From NCBI GenBank assembly GCA_964291465.2, contig OZ219928.1, positions 124,001 through 188,000 of the forward strand: a DNA stretch of 64,000 nt. The letters are read 5' to 3'. How positions within the stretch are numbered: the stretch's first letter is position 1; every line of letters starts with the position of its first letter. The DNA comes from JAGWBJ01 sp964291465 (GTDB lineage Bacteria; Chloroflexota; Dehalococcoidia; Lucifugimonadales; JAGWBF01). The notes beneath the pieces were generated by a model. That model worked only from the letters and a program-made list of their open reading frames with translations. It searched no databases and was not told the DNA's origin. A program made the position numbers and the translations under genes. Shown here one piece after another: positions 1 through 8,227 of the stretch.

Positions 1-706
1 CCCGCCGGTGGAACCACGGTATGCACGCCACGTGGCAGGAGGTGCCGCCGTCCACGTTGGGATCGAAGGGCCCATCATCCAGCCTGCGCCGGTAGTTGCC
101 CGTGCGGACCAGAAGCAGGTCCCCCTTCTCCACGGTCAGCCCCGCGTCCTTCTCCGCGGCGTCCAGGTCCTCGGGGAACACCGGCTCGTCGGGGTCGAGC
201 CAACGCTTGCCCTTCAGCCTGGCGATGTCCAGCAGCACCCCCCGGGTGACGATGCCGTCGCGGGCCACGTCGATGGCGTGGGACCGGGCCCCGTGCCGGG
301 AGGTCACCATGTTCGAGGACACGCCGTTGTACATCTTGCCCCGCCACGAGTAGTGGGCGAGGCTGTCCACGTGGGTGATGGTGTGCCCGTGGAACACCAT
401 CCCGATGTACTCGCCGGCGCCGTACCTGGTGCGCCTTATCTCGGGCGGGTCCGTGTCCCGGCCCTCGCCGCTGTCCACCATGAACCGCTGGAACTGGAAG
501 GGCACGTCCGGCGCGGTCTCGGAGACTATGGGCCTGGAGCAGGTGACCGTAACACCCTCCCGCACCAGGCGGCTGGCCGCAACCCTCTTCTCGGCCGTTA
601 TGTGGTTGAGGGTGCCAAGCTGGTCGTCGGGGCCCCAGCGCCCCCAGTTGCTCAGGGACTCCATGTATCCCAGTACCTCCTCCTCGCTGGGAACGTGAAC
701 AGGCAT
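1..706 (-). CDS. Cyclase family protein (kynurenine formamidase-like), 3' end outside window
   Basis: Probable metal-dependent hydrolase of the cyclase family (PF04199), whose members include bacterial arylformamidases. Translation from ATG at 706 gives 235 residues before the left edge cuts the gene. The N-terminus has the family's W-G-x-x-D-x-x-G-T-L-N pattern (WGRWGPDDQLGTLNHI, residues 21-36). The metal-binding motif HGHTITHVD lies at 106-114 and is followed by H118. The real substrate cannot be told from sequence; in this lineage such proteins often sit among catabolic genes. It is divergent from the HAM1-type gene that starts near 895. Family assignment is strong; kynurenine formamidase activity is only one possibility. 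Confidence 0.85.
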   Translation of the reverse strand, partial: MPVHVPSEEEVLGYMESLSNWGRWGPDDQLGTLNHITAEKRVAASRLVREGVTVTCSRPIVSETAPDVPFQFQRFMVDSGEGRDTDPPEIRRTRYGAGEYIGMVFHGHTITHVDSLAHYSWRGKMYNGVSSNMVTSRHGARSHAIDVARDGIVTRGVLLDIARLKGKRWLDPDEPVFPEDLDAAEKDAGLTVEKGDLLLVRTGNYRRRLDDGPFDPNVDGGTSCHVACIPWFHRR

Positions 707-894
707 CTCCGACTCCTCTCTCGCCCACGTGGGCGGACCTTGCTCCCTACCGCCCGAGGCACGGGTTGCTCACGAGCCGCCATTCGCGCCGCCGACGGGC
801 TAATGATAGCACCGATGGGGCGACGGCGGGGGCAAGGCCTGGGACGGGTCGGGCCCCGGAGAGCCGGGCCGCGTGTATAATGGCGGTGGCCGCG

Positions 895-1182
895 ATGAGC
901 GCAGAACGCATTTTGCTGGGCACCACCAACCCCGCCAAGCTGGAGAAGCTGCGGTGGCTCCTGGAGGGCCTCCCTCTGGAGGTGGTGACCCCCCGGGACC
1001 TGGGCATGGCCTGGAGGGGTCCCGACGAGGAGGGCCCGACCCACCTGGAGACGGCCGTCGCCAAGGCGCGGGAATGGTCCCTGGCGGCCGGCCTGCCCGC
1101 CATCTCCACCGACGGCGGGCTCGTCATCCCGGCCCTGAGGGACGGCCAAGCAGTTTATCGTTCGGCACTGGACAGGCGATAG
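895..1182 (+). pseudogene. 5' fragment of a HAM1/RdgB-type NTP pyrophosphatase gene
   Basis: Only the N-terminal part of a non-canonical purine NTP pyrophosphatase remains. It has the substrate-loop motif TTNPAKLEK, the helix with ETAVAKA and the STDGGLVIPAL segment. The reading frame then leaves the family at 1147 and ends after about 11 unrelated residues. The same coding stretch recurs in the intact gene at 3221, so this copy is the remnant left when about 2.1 kb was inserted. ATG 895 matches the usual family start; ATG 880 is in the same frame and also possible. It probably keeps the original promoter side of the locus but should not make an active enzyme, since the C-terminal half is missing. 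Confidence 0.8.
897..1146 (+). repeat. Left copy of a 250-bp direct repeat
   Basis: Aligns without gaps to 3232-3481 with scattered substitutions, for example in the codons after ILLG and around the DLGMA segment. It flanks the low-GC insertion on the left. The substitutions show either that the duplication is not recent or that the second copy came from a related strain. Confidence 0.85.
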
Positions 1183-1241
1183 TTTCTCTCGGTGGTAAAA
1201 CCTCGGTATACTTATGGTCAAATACCCAGCTTCAGCCGCTA

Positions 1242-2552
1242 ATGAGCACCAAAATATCTCATGAAATTCGCGATCCGGTTCACGGATTCATCACCGTAGA
1301 CACCCCCGAAAGGGCTGTGCTGGACTCCTCTCCTGTCCAGCGCCTGAGGCATATCCATCAACTGGCGATGGGCTATCTTGTCTATCCTGGTGCTACTCAC
1401 AAGCGTTTTGAACACGCTCTTGGGGTGATGGACCTAGCAAGCAAGGTCTACGATGTAGCCACTCGAACGGACCACGTAAGCGACAGAGTGCGAAATCTGT
1501 TCGATGCAGTTGGGAACGAAGACCTAAGGAGGTACTGGCGCCGGGTGATCAGAATGGCAGCTCTTTGCCACGATATCGGGCACCTGCCGTTTTCGCATGC
1601 CGCAGAGGACGACTTGTTCCCAGCAGGCTTCAAGCACGAGGACATGACAGCGAAACTGATCAAGAGTGCTGAATTGAAAACAATCTGGGAATCTTTGATT
1701 CCTCCCTTGAATGCTGAGCATATCATGAAGCTCTCGATCGGCAAGCGATACCTACCCAAAATTCCATTTTCTCCTTGGGAGGAGCTACTCTCAGAAATCA
1801 TAGTGGGGAACGCTTTTGGCGTAGATCGCATGGATTACCTGCTTCGAGATTCCATTCACATCGGTGTCCAGTATGGGAGATTCGATCGTTACAGACTAAT
1901 CGACTCTTTGCGCATACTCCCTACCACAGACTACGCCACAGACTCTGACAGCATCCCGCCAGTTACGTTAGGGCTAGAAGAAGGAGGGCTCCGAACGGCT
2001 GAAGCCCTATTACTGGCCCGTTATCAAATGTTTTCGCAAGTGTACTTGCATCCTGTCAGGCGAGTGTACGATTTGCACTTGAGGGATTTTCTGCGGGGAT
2101 GGCTTCCCAAAGGCACATTCACGACTCAACCAAACGAATTCTTGGAACTCTCCGACGTTGAAGTGCTGGCCGCCATCAGAGCGGAATCGAACAGTGGATC
2201 AGACGCCGCAACTAGAATCGCAAAACGCCAGCACTTTAAGGTTGCGTATTCTCGTAATCCAGAAGACCAGCGGTTGAATCTTGAATCTAGCGACCGCATG
2301 TTTCGAGCACTGGCAAAAGAGTTCGGCGAGGAGAACGTCAAACTAGACAGCTACGAACCGGCGGGAAGTGTGATTGATTTTCCAGTATTGCAACCGGACC
2401 AGCGGATCATTTCATCTACCGGCCTTTCCGAGTTGCTTCAAAGAATCCCAGCGGCAGCGATTGGTTCCGTTTTTGTGGAACCCTCAATTCGGGACAAAGC
2501 GCGTGACTTTGTTCGTGACAATCGCGACGATATTCTCAAACACTGTGAGTAG
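1242..2552 (+). CDS. HD-domain phosphohydrolase, YwfO/SAMHD1-like
   Basis: A 436-residue metal-dependent HD hydrolase of the dNTPase-like group. The protein opens with the family pattern IRDPVHGFI (9-17). Metal-site elements follow: ATHKRFEHALG with H58, the paired H110-D111 in ALCHDIGHLPFSH, and the distal aspartate motif VDRMDYLLRDS (D195, D198). These match SAMHD1-like and YwfO-like enzymes, which cleave triphosphate from (d)NTPs. The substrate here is not determined. ATG 1242 is chosen because homology starts at once (KISHEIRDP). The YwgA-like gene follows after 19 bp with a strong Shine-Dalgarno, so the two are probably cotranscribed. Codon use is AT-richer than its neighbours, suggesting transfer. 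Nucleotide-pool or antiphage roles are inference. Confidence 0.88.
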   Translation: MSTKISHEIRDPVHGFITVDTPERAVLDSSPVQRLRHIHQLAMGYLVYPGATHKRFEHALGVMDLASKVYDVATRTDHVSDRVRNLFDAVGNEDLRRYWRRVIRMAALCHDIGHLPFSHAAEDDLFPAGFKHEDMTAKLIKSAELKTIWESLIPPLNAEHIMKLSIGKRYLPKIPFSPWEELLSEIIVGNAFGVDRMDYLLRDSIHIGVQYGRFDRYRLIDSLRILPTTDYATDSDSIPPVTLGLEEGGLRTAEALLLARYQMFSQVYLHPVRRVYDLHLRDFLRGWLPKGTFTTQPNEFLELSDVEVLAAIRAESNSGSDAATRIAKRQHFKVAYSRNPEDQRLNLESSDRMFRALAKEFGEENVKLDSYEPAGSVIDFPVLQPDQRIISSTGLSELLQRIPAAAIGSVFVEPSIRDKARDFVRDNRDDILKHCE

Positions 2553-2571
2553 GAGGAGGGAGGACCCATAC

Positions 2572-3144
2572 ATGCTGGGAAACATAGACCGGTGGGCCGT
2601 TGTTGCACAATTTGTAAGCGGGATGAGGGCAAATCAAGGTTGGGCTGGTGAAACCCACATCCAAAAGACCTTGTTCTTCGCGCAAGAATTGCTGCAGGTG
2701 CCTTGTGGGTATCATTTCGTGCTTTACAAACACGGTCCTTACTCTTTTGAGTTGCACGATGACTTGGGCAGGATGCTCACCAACTCGATCCTCGGTCTTG
2801 AGCCTAGACCTCCTTACGGACCTTCGTTCAGGCTAGAGGACATTGGTGATGGCATCGTTCAACAGAGGAAGAAAGTGGTCGACCGATATAGTAAGCACTC
2901 TGAATTCCTCATCGACATGCTGAGTGGAAAAGATGTGAAGGAACTGGAACGCCTCGGAACTGCCCTACTCCTGAAAAAGGAGTTTCCCGGCACTGACCAT
3001 GTGACCCTTGCAGGTAAAATCGTTGAGCTCAAGAGTCACGTTACCAATGACTCAGCTCTTGAAGCCGCCCAGGAAGTGGCCCAAATGATGGAGTCTGCAC
3101 TAGGGGCAGGCCTCATCACGCAACAATCTCCACCGTCGCCATAG
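2572..3144 (+). CDS. YwgA-like / SocA-Panacea-type small protein
   Basis: A 190-residue protein with the HIQKTLFFAQEL helix near residue 31, followed by HFVLYKHGPYSFELHDDL. This pattern recalls YwgA of Bacillus and the Panacea/DUF4065 proteins (IQKLLYFAQ, YGPY), some of which act as antitoxins or protease-adaptor factors. ATG 2572 is preceded by a purine-rich AGGAGGAGGGAGGA tract at 2551-2564. It sits directly behind the HD hydrolase, the same pairing I recall for ywfO-ywgA, which suggests the two proteins work together. No catalytic residues were recognised. The exact family is moderately certain; a regulatory or immunity role for the HD enzyme is inferred. Confidence 0.72.
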   Translation: MLGNIDRWAVVAQFVSGMRANQGWAGETHIQKTLFFAQELLQVPCGYHFVLYKHGPYSFELHDDLGRMLTNSILGLEPRPPYGPSFRLEDIGDGIVQQRKKVVDRYSKHSEFLIDMLSGKDVKELERLGTALLLKKEFPGTDHVTLAGKIVELKSHVTNDSALEAAQEVAQMMESALGAGLITQQSPPSP

Positions 3145-3220
3145 GGACTAACTTCTTCGTGGTGCCGTCGCTGACTCATTTGACTCAGGTTGTCGATTCT
3201 TTAGTTCAACCTCGATTCCC

Positions 3221-3856
3221 GTGCAAAGCCAGAGCGCAGAACGCATTCTCCTAGGCACCACCAACCCCGCCAAGCTGGAGAAGCTGCGGTGGCTCCTGGA
3301 GGGCCTCCCCCTGGAGCCGGTGAGCCCCCGGAACCTGGGCATGGCCGGGAGAGGTCCCGACGAGGACGGCCCTACCCACCTGGAGACGGCCGTCGCCAAG
3401 GCGCGGGAATGGTCCCTGGCGGCCGGCCTGCCCGCCATCTCCACCGACGGCGGGCTCGTCATCCCGGCCCTGGGGGACGGCTGGCGGAGCACCCTGACCC
3501 ACCGGTTTGCCGGGAAGGGCGCGGACGACCCCGCGAGAATCTCCCGGCTGCTGGAGCTGATGGTGCCCCACTCGGGCGACGGGCGGCGGGCCTCGTGGGT
3601 GGAGGCGGTGGCCGTCGCCGACGGGGAGAGCAGCCTCGCCTCCTGGGAGATGTGCGGGGCCGCCGGGGTCTTGCTGGAGGCCCCGTCGGGTCCCGCGGTG
3701 CCCGGCTTCTGGGCCTTCTCCTTGTGGTACTTCCCCCGCCTGGGCAAGACCTACAACGAGCTGGACCAGGCCGAGCTGGAGTCGCTGGACGACCACTGGA
3801 CCCGGCTGCGGACCCTGGTCCGGCGGTTCTTCATGGACAGGCCCCCGCCCGGGTGA
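3221..3856 (+). CDS. HAM1/RdgB-type non-canonical purine NTP pyrophosphatase
   Basis: A 211-residue protein predicted to hydrolyse ITP, XTP or related NTPs to the monophosphate, cleaning nucleotide pools. Visible family features are TTNPAKLEK (N15, K18), ETAVAKA with E55, STDGGLVIPAL with D76, and RFAGKGADDPARI, which corresponds to the RYAG region of RdgB. It is divergent, so the substrate is uncertain. GTG 3221 is the only start that keeps the whole domain, and no clear ribosome-binding site precedes it. The 5' end is the right-hand copy of the 250-bp repeat, so this gene appears rebuilt behind the inserted HD module and may now use a new promoter in the insert. Confidence 0.8.
   Translation: MQSQSAERILLGTTNPAKLEKLRWLLEGLPLEPVSPRNLGMAGRGPDEDGPTHLETAVAKAREWSLAAGLPAISTDGGLVIPALGDGWRSTLTHRFAGKGADDPARISRLLELMVPHSGDGRRASWVEAVAVADGESSLASWEMCGAAGVLLEAPSGPAVPGFWAFSLWYFPRLGKTYNELDQAELESLDDHWTRLRTLVRRFFMDRPPPG
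3232..3481 (+). repeat. Right copy of the 250-bp direct repeat
   Basis: Partner of 897-1146, lying within the intact HAM1-type gene. The two copies are collinear with no insertion or deletion. Confidence 0.85.
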
Positions 3857-3925
3857 CCCGACGCCGTGGCAATGCCCGCGCCAATGTTGTAACATCAACG
3901 GCGAAGGGTGTCACTGGAGAGCGCC

Positions 3926-4630
3926 ATGCGGAACAAGGTCTGCCCGTCCTTCGACGAGGCGGTGGCCGACATCCCCGACGGGTCCACCATCATGTTCCCG
4001 GGCTTCGCCGGCCCGGGGCAGCCCACCAACCTCATCGCCGCCCTGCTGCGCCAGGGGGCGCGGGACCTGACGGGCATCTCCAACAACCACGGCTTCCCCT
4101 ACATGGAGATGCACGTGGGAAAGCTGGTGGAGGCCGGGCGGATGCGGAAGATGGTCTGCGCCTTCACCGCCGCGCCCCGCCCCTCCCAGGCGCAGGCCTT
4201 CGAGAAGCTGCACGAGGCCGGCGAGATCGAGGCCGAGCTGGTCCCCCAGGGGACCCTGGCGGAGAGGATTCGCGCGGCGGGCGCGGGCATCGGCGCCTTC
4301 TACACCCCCACCAGCGCGGGCACCGAGGTGGCCGACGGCAAGGAGCGCCGGACCTTCGACGGCAGGGAGTACGTCCTGGAGTACCCGCTCCACGCCGACT
4401 ACGCCTTCGTCCGCGCCCGGCGGGCCGACACCTTCGGGAACCTCCAGTACCGCCTGTCGGCCCGGAACTTCAACCCCATCATGGCCCAGGCGGCCAGGGT
4501 GACCATCGTGGAGGTCGAAGAGGAGATCGTGGATCTGGGAGATCTGGACCCCGACCAGGTGCACACGCCGGGAGTGGTCGTGGACAGGCTCGTCAGGATA
4601 CCCCCGGCGCCCGAGGGCTACTGGCTGTAG
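3926..4630 (+). CDS. Family I CoA-transferase, subunit A
   Basis: Alpha subunit of a 3-oxoacid/acyl-CoA:CoA transferase, 234 residues. The glycine-rich CoA-binding segment GFAGPGQP lies at about 26-33 and is related to the G-G-F-x-x-x-G-x-P motif of the family. The later FVRARRADTFGNLQYR region is also typical. ATG 3926 is preferred over GTG 3908 because GGAGA lies seven bases upstream. The beta subunit follows 38 bp downstream on the same strand, so the two should form a heterodimer that moves CoA between carboxylic acids. Substrate is unknown; glutaconate, acetoacetate and branched acids are all possible. Confidence 0.88.
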   Translation: MRNKVCPSFDEAVADIPDGSTIMFPGFAGPGQPTNLIAALLRQGARDLTGISNNHGFPYMEMHVGKLVEAGRMRKMVCAFTAAPRPSQAQAFEKLHEAGEIEAELVPQGTLAERIRAAGAGIGAFYTPTSAGTEVADGKERRTFDGREYVLEYPLHADYAFVRARRADTFGNLQYRLSARNFNPIMAQAARVTIVEVEEEIVDLGDLDPDQVHTPGVVVDRLVRIPPAPEGYWL

Positions 4631-4668
4631 GCCCCGGGGCACACTCCTCCACGGGGGAGCAGGAGAGC

Positions 4669-5334
4669 ATGGGAAAGACGCCGCTGGACAGACAGACCAT
4701 GTGCAACCGCCTGGCCATGGAGTTCCAGGACGGCTGGATGGTCAACCTGGGCATAGGCATCCCCACCCTGTGCTCCAACTACGACTTCGGCGACAGGAGC
4801 ATCGTCTTCCACTCGGAGAACGGCGTCATCGGCTACGGGCCCCTGGCCGCCGAGGGGGAGGAGGACGCGGACCTGGTCAACGCGGGCGGCCAGAGGGTGA
4901 CCCTGGTGAAGGGCGCCGCCATCGTCCACCACGCCGACTCCTTCTCCCTGATCCGCGGCGGGTACCTGGACGTCACGGTGCTGGGGTCCTACGAGGTGGC
5001 TGAGAACGGCGACTTCGCCAACTGGAAGACCGAGGGCAGGAGAGGCGGGGGGATAGGCGGGGCCATGGACCTGGCCGTGGGCGCCAGGCGGGTGTTCATC
5101 GCCATGGAGCACACGACCCGGGACGGCAAGCCGCGCCTGCTGAAGCGGTGCACCCTGCCCCTGACGGGGGCTGGGGTCGTGAAGCTGGTGGCCACCAACC
5201 TGGGGCTGTTCCAGGTGACGCCCGAGGGGTTCCTGATGACGGAGATCGCGCCGGGCTACACCCCCGAGGAGGTCCAGGCCGCCACGGAGGCCCGGCTCAA
5301 CATCTCCCCGGACCTGGCCGAGTTCCGGACCTGA
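4669..5334 (+). CDS. Family I CoA-transferase, subunit B
   Basis: Beta subunit of the CoA-transferase, 221 residues. The catalytic glutamate is visible in SENGVIGYGP (E50), the S-E-N-G signature where the covalent glutamyl-CoA intermediate forms. NLGIGIPTL (26-34) is also conserved. ATG 4669 follows a GGAG-rich stretch. It pairs with the alpha subunit just upstream. The gene ends 12 bp before the convergent NHL-repeat gene, with no room for a separate terminator. Confidence 0.9.
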   Translation: MGKTPLDRQTMCNRLAMEFQDGWMVNLGIGIPTLCSNYDFGDRSIVFHSENGVIGYGPLAAEGEEDADLVNAGGQRVTLVKGAAIVHHADSFSLIRGGYLDVTVLGSYEVAENGDFANWKTEGRRGGGIGGAMDLAVGARRVFIAMEHTTRDGKPRLLKRCTLPLTGAGVVKLVATNLGLFQVTPEGFLMTEIAPGYTPEEVQAATEARLNISPDLAEFRT

Positions 5335-5346
5335 CCGGGGGGCGTC

Positions 5347-6333
5347 CTAGCCTACGCCCTTCTGGTAGACCTGGACGCGGTGCCGCTGGCAGTCCGAGAC
5401 CAGCACCCTGCCGTCCCGGTCGAACACCACCGCGACGGGGTACCAGAAGGCCCGCTCGGGGCCGCGGTCCCTGACCAGGTCCCTCTGCAGGCGCATGTCC
5501 GGGTTGGCGTCCAGCTTGGCCTGTCCCCACTTGGACATCTCCGAGTCGCCGGTGAAGGTGGTGATGTGGCGGCCGTCGGGGGTCATGACCTGCACCCGGT
5601 GGTTGCCCCAGTCGGCCACGTAGATGTCCCCGTCCCGGTCGACCCCCACCCCGGCGGGCCGGTTGAGCTGGCCTATACCCGTTCCCGGAGAGCCGAACTC
5701 GGCCAGGAACTCTCCCTCGGGGCCGAACTTCTGCACCCGGTCGTTCCGCCAGTCGGCAACGTAGACCCGGCCCTCGGCGTCGACGTCGATGCCCCAGGGG
5801 GCGCTGAACTGGCCTGGACCGGAGCCTTCCTCCCCCCAGCCGGTCAGGAAGCGTCCGTCCCGGGTGAACTTCTGGACCCGGCAGTTCTGGCTGTCCACCA
5901 CGTACAGGTTTTGGTCCGGGTCCAGCTCCATGCCCGAGGGCTGGCTCATCTGGCCGGGCCCCGTGCCCTGAGCTCCCCACTTGTCCAGGAAATCGCCGTC
6001 CTTGTTGAAGATGGACACGCGGTTCAGCCACTGGTCCAGCACGTAGACGTTGTCGGCGTCGTCCATCGTGATGGAGGCGGGCCAGATGAACTCGCCGTCG
6101 AGCTCGCCGTACTGGCCGAACTGCCTCAGGTAGTCCTCCTCGATGGTGCACACCGTCACCCTCACGCCGTCGGGCCGGTCCTCCCGGGAGCGGGAGGGGA
6201 CGTACATCACGTCCTCGCTGTCCAGGGCCAGGTCCATGGGGTGCCTGAAGCCCGGGCCCGAGTACTCGGCCCGCCCGATGGTGTGGCTGTAGTGAAAGGT
6301 CCTGGTGGTGATCCCGAAGAATATGCTGCTCAT
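5347..6333 (-). CDS. NHL-repeat beta-propeller protein
   Basis: A 328-residue protein made almost wholly of NHL repeats, seen as recurring D-x-x-G-x-x-Y-V-A/V-D-x-x-N-x-R-V-Q/S units (NVYVLDQWLNRVSIF, NLYVVDSQNCRVQKF, RVYVADWRNDRVQKF, DIYVADWGNHRVQVM, RVLVSDCQRHRVQVY). It is predicted to fold as a six-bladed propeller. No signal peptide or catalytic motif is evident, so it may be a cytoplasmic ligand-binding or lactonase-like protein. It lies 111 bp downstream of the DUF1800 gene on the same strand and may share its transcript. Function is unknown. Confidence 0.85.
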   Translation of the reverse strand: MSSIFFGITTRTFHYSHTIGRAEYSGPGFRHPMDLALDSEDVMYVPSRSREDRPDGVRVTVCTIEEDYLRQFGQYGELDGEFIWPASITMDDADNVYVLDQWLNRVSIFNKDGDFLDKWGAQGTGPGQMSQPSGMELDPDQNLYVVDSQNCRVQKFTRDGRFLTGWGEEGSGPGQFSAPWGIDVDAEGRVYVADWRNDRVQKFGPEGEFLAEFGSPGTGIGQLNRPAGVGVDRDGDIYVADWGNHRVQVMTPDGRHITTFTGDSEMSKWGQAKLDANPDMRLQRDLVRDRGPERAFWYPVAVVFDRDGRVLVSDCQRHRVQVYQKGVG

Positions 6334-6444
6334 ATCTTCAACCCTCCAAGGGAGACCTGGGCGCCGGTCTCTTGCCCCCTTCCGGCCCTACCCGTCAAGG
6401 CGGCCTGCGTGCCAGGCTCTTGCCGGGAAGGCCGGGGCGGGATC

Positions 6445-7869
6445 TCAGCAGTACTGGTACTCCGCCGAGGCGGCGATCATCTGGAGCATCTCGCTCACCC
6501 GGCGGTCGAAGGCGCGGCGGGCCTCCCGGGTGTCCGTGGCCAGGGGGCCGGCCTCCCTCACGTGGGCCACCAGGGAGTCCCGGGTCTTTCCCGTGACCTC
6601 CAGCGGGCCCATCAGGTCCAGGCAGCCGTCCACGAGCCCCTCGGGAGTCTCCGCGTCGCTGCGGACGGCCACCCGGTCCACGATGTCCCGGACCCCCGGC
6701 AGGTCGGTGTTGCCCACCTGCTCGGAGACGAAGTTGATCCGCTCCACCAGGCTGCCGCTGTCGATCCACTCCCTGCCCGTGTGCCAGCCCTCGACGGTGG
6801 GCGGGTTCATCAGCTCCTGGCCCATGTAGCCCACCTCCATGGCGATGGGAAAGAGGCCGGGCTTGGGCGACGAGTAGTCCCTCACCAGGCGCATGGTGCC
6901 CACCACCACGTCGGTGGGGCTCTTCACCTTGGCGTACCTGACCGCCTCGGACTTGAAGAAGTCCGAGTTGAACAGCACCCGCAGCACGGGCCTTATCTCG
7001 TAGCCGTTGTCTACGAAGGCCCTTTCCAGGGTGCGGATGGCATCCATGTCCCGTGGGGGCGTGTCCTTCCAGGCCGGGACCTGCACGTCGTCGGCGACGA
7101 AGAAGTTGTACAGGTGCCGGGCGACGAACCTGGCCGTCGCCGGCTGCCGGACGATGATGTCCACGATGTCCTCGCCGTTCCAACGCCCCGTCTCTCCCAG
7201 GAAGGTCTTCTCCCCGTCGTCGTGGTCCGCCGGGTCGTAGAGGAACTCCCAGTCGGCGCGGCCGAAGGGGAACACGGGCATGGTGGGGGCCACGTTCCAG
7301 CCGGTGAACGCCCTGGACGCCGCCTTGACGTCGTCCTCGGTGTAGTTGAACTGGCCGTCCATCCCCACGCCCAGCGAGAAGAGCTCCAGCAGCTCCCTGC
7401 CGTAGTTCTCGTTGATGGAGCCCTTGTGGTTGTCGATATTGTCCAGGTACTGCACCATGGCCGGGTCCCGGGAGAGGGCGATGAGCAGGTCGCGGAAGCT
7501 GCCCAATCCCAGGCGGCGGAACATGTCGATCTGCAGGCTGAGCTGCCGGCCGTTGTCCACCTTGGCGTACCCCGAGCACAGGATGCCGTGCCAGAAGAGG
7601 GCGATCTTGTCCTCCATGGGCCGGTGGGTGTTGATCATCCGGTAGGTCCACATCACCTCGTTGTTGATGACGTTGGGCCGGTCGCCGTACTCGGGGTAGG
7701 CCCGCAGGTAGATGTCTTCCTGCCAAGGAGGTTTCGCCTCCGGGTACAGCAGGTCCTCCACCGTCGCCTCGTAACCCTTGGCGACGTACTCCTCGAGTTG
7801 CTGCCTGGTGGCGCCGAAGGCGGCGCGCCGCATCAAGTGGGCCATGAGTGCTATATCTGAGTTCTCCAC
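6445..7869 (-). CDS. DUF1800 family protein
   Basis: A 474-residue protein of the DUF1800 (PF08811) family. It starts with the typical MAHLMRRAAFGATRQQLE and contains KIALFWHGIL, INENYGRELLELFSLGV and YTEDDVKAASRAFTGW. The start is GTG 7869 behind a strong AAGGAGG. Members are usually encoded next to a DUF1501 protein and are often exported; here no signal peptide is seen and no DUF1501 gene follows, the next gene being the NHL-repeat protein. Biochemical function is unknown. Confidence 0.88.
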   Translation of the reverse strand: MENSDIALMAHLMRRAAFGATRQQLEEYVAKGYEATVEDLLYPEAKPPWQEDIYLRAYPEYGDRPNVINNEVMWTYRMINTHRPMEDKIALFWHGILCSGYAKVDNGRQLSLQIDMFRRLGLGSFRDLLIALSRDPAMVQYLDNIDNHKGSINENYGRELLELFSLGVGMDGQFNYTEDDVKAASRAFTGWNVAPTMPVFPFGRADWEFLYDPADHDDGEKTFLGETGRWNGEDIVDIIVRQPATARFVARHLYNFFVADDVQVPAWKDTPPRDMDAIRTLERAFVDNGYEIRPVLRVLFNSDFFKSEAVRYAKVKSPTDVVVGTMRLVRDYSSPKPGLFPIAMEVGYMGQELMNPPTVEGWHTGREWIDSGSLVERINFVSEQVGNTDLPGVRDIVDRVAVRSDAETPEGLVDGCLDLMGPLEVTGKTRDSLVAHVREAGPLATDTREARRAFDRRVSEMLQMIAASAEYQYC

Positions 7870-8018
7870 GACGCCTCCTTGCGGATATGGGGTAAATTCT
7901 ACGAAGGGCGAGGCTGCTACCGGTTATGGCCGTATAGTAGCATCACAGGGAAAGAAAATCCACAGGACAGAGGGCGCTCCGTCGTTCCTATGAAAATAGC
8001 CCGTTGCGCGATCCTACC

Positions 8019-8060
8019 GTAGGGGCGTCCCCAGTGGGCGCCCACAAGAGGCGCCCCTAC
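8019..8060. repeat. Nested palindromic repeat
   Basis: The outer arms GTAGGGGCG and CGCCCCTAC are exact inverted copies, and the middle contains the palindrome GTGGGCGCCCAC. The form is that of a small MITE or REP-like element. Confidence 0.6.
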
Positions 8061-8079
8061 AGGTCGGCGTGGGGTGGAA

Positions 8080-8155
8080 TCACCCATCCCTGGATTCCGG
8101 CTCGGGGGCCGGGATGACCGAAGGGGAGCCCCGCCAGGAATGCCGGGCTGGGTGA
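8080..8155. repeat. Short element bounded by TCACCCA / TGGGTGA
   Basis: A 76-bp stretch with 7-bp exact terminal inverted repeats and internal GGATTCCGG- and GGGATGACC-like text typical of dispersed non-coding repeats in such genomes. A related TCACCCATCCC string recurs near 12550. Confidence 0.5.
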
Positions 8156-8227
8156 CTCATCGCCCGGGGATCAGAGGCCGGGTTGGCGCGGCGTGCGGCC
8201 CACGCGCCCCCGGCCCGCCTGGACCTC

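Larger units (their letters stand above)
1147..3231 (+). mobile_element. Low-GC inserted module carrying an HD hydrolase and a YwgA-like gene
   Basis: Homology between the two HAM1-type copies stops exactly at 1146 and resumes at 3232. The DNA between them is visibly poorer in G+C (about half by eye) than the roughly two-thirds G+C flanks and uses AT-ending codons. It contains two codirectional genes and no integrase, transposase or clear terminal inverted repeats. This looks like a horizontally acquired cargo, either through recombination with a related allele or by an element whose recombination genes are lost. Confidence 0.6.
7870..8227. other. Intergenic region with two repeat elements
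   Basis: No coding frame here has family features. The part next to 7870 holds the ribosome-binding site and presumably the promoter of the DUF1800 gene. The rest contains two palindromic repeat elements listed separately. Confidence 0.6.

Noticed and set aside
1147..3231. Classical insertion sequence or transposon
   Set aside because: No transposase or integrase frame and no terminal inverted repeats; flanks are long gene repeats rather than short target duplications.
5380..7860. 826-codon open frame on the plus strand opposite the NHL-repeat and DUF1800 genes
   Set aside because: Low-complexity Val/Pro/His-rich product with no domain features. It is the GC-rich antisense shadow of two genes with clear motifs.
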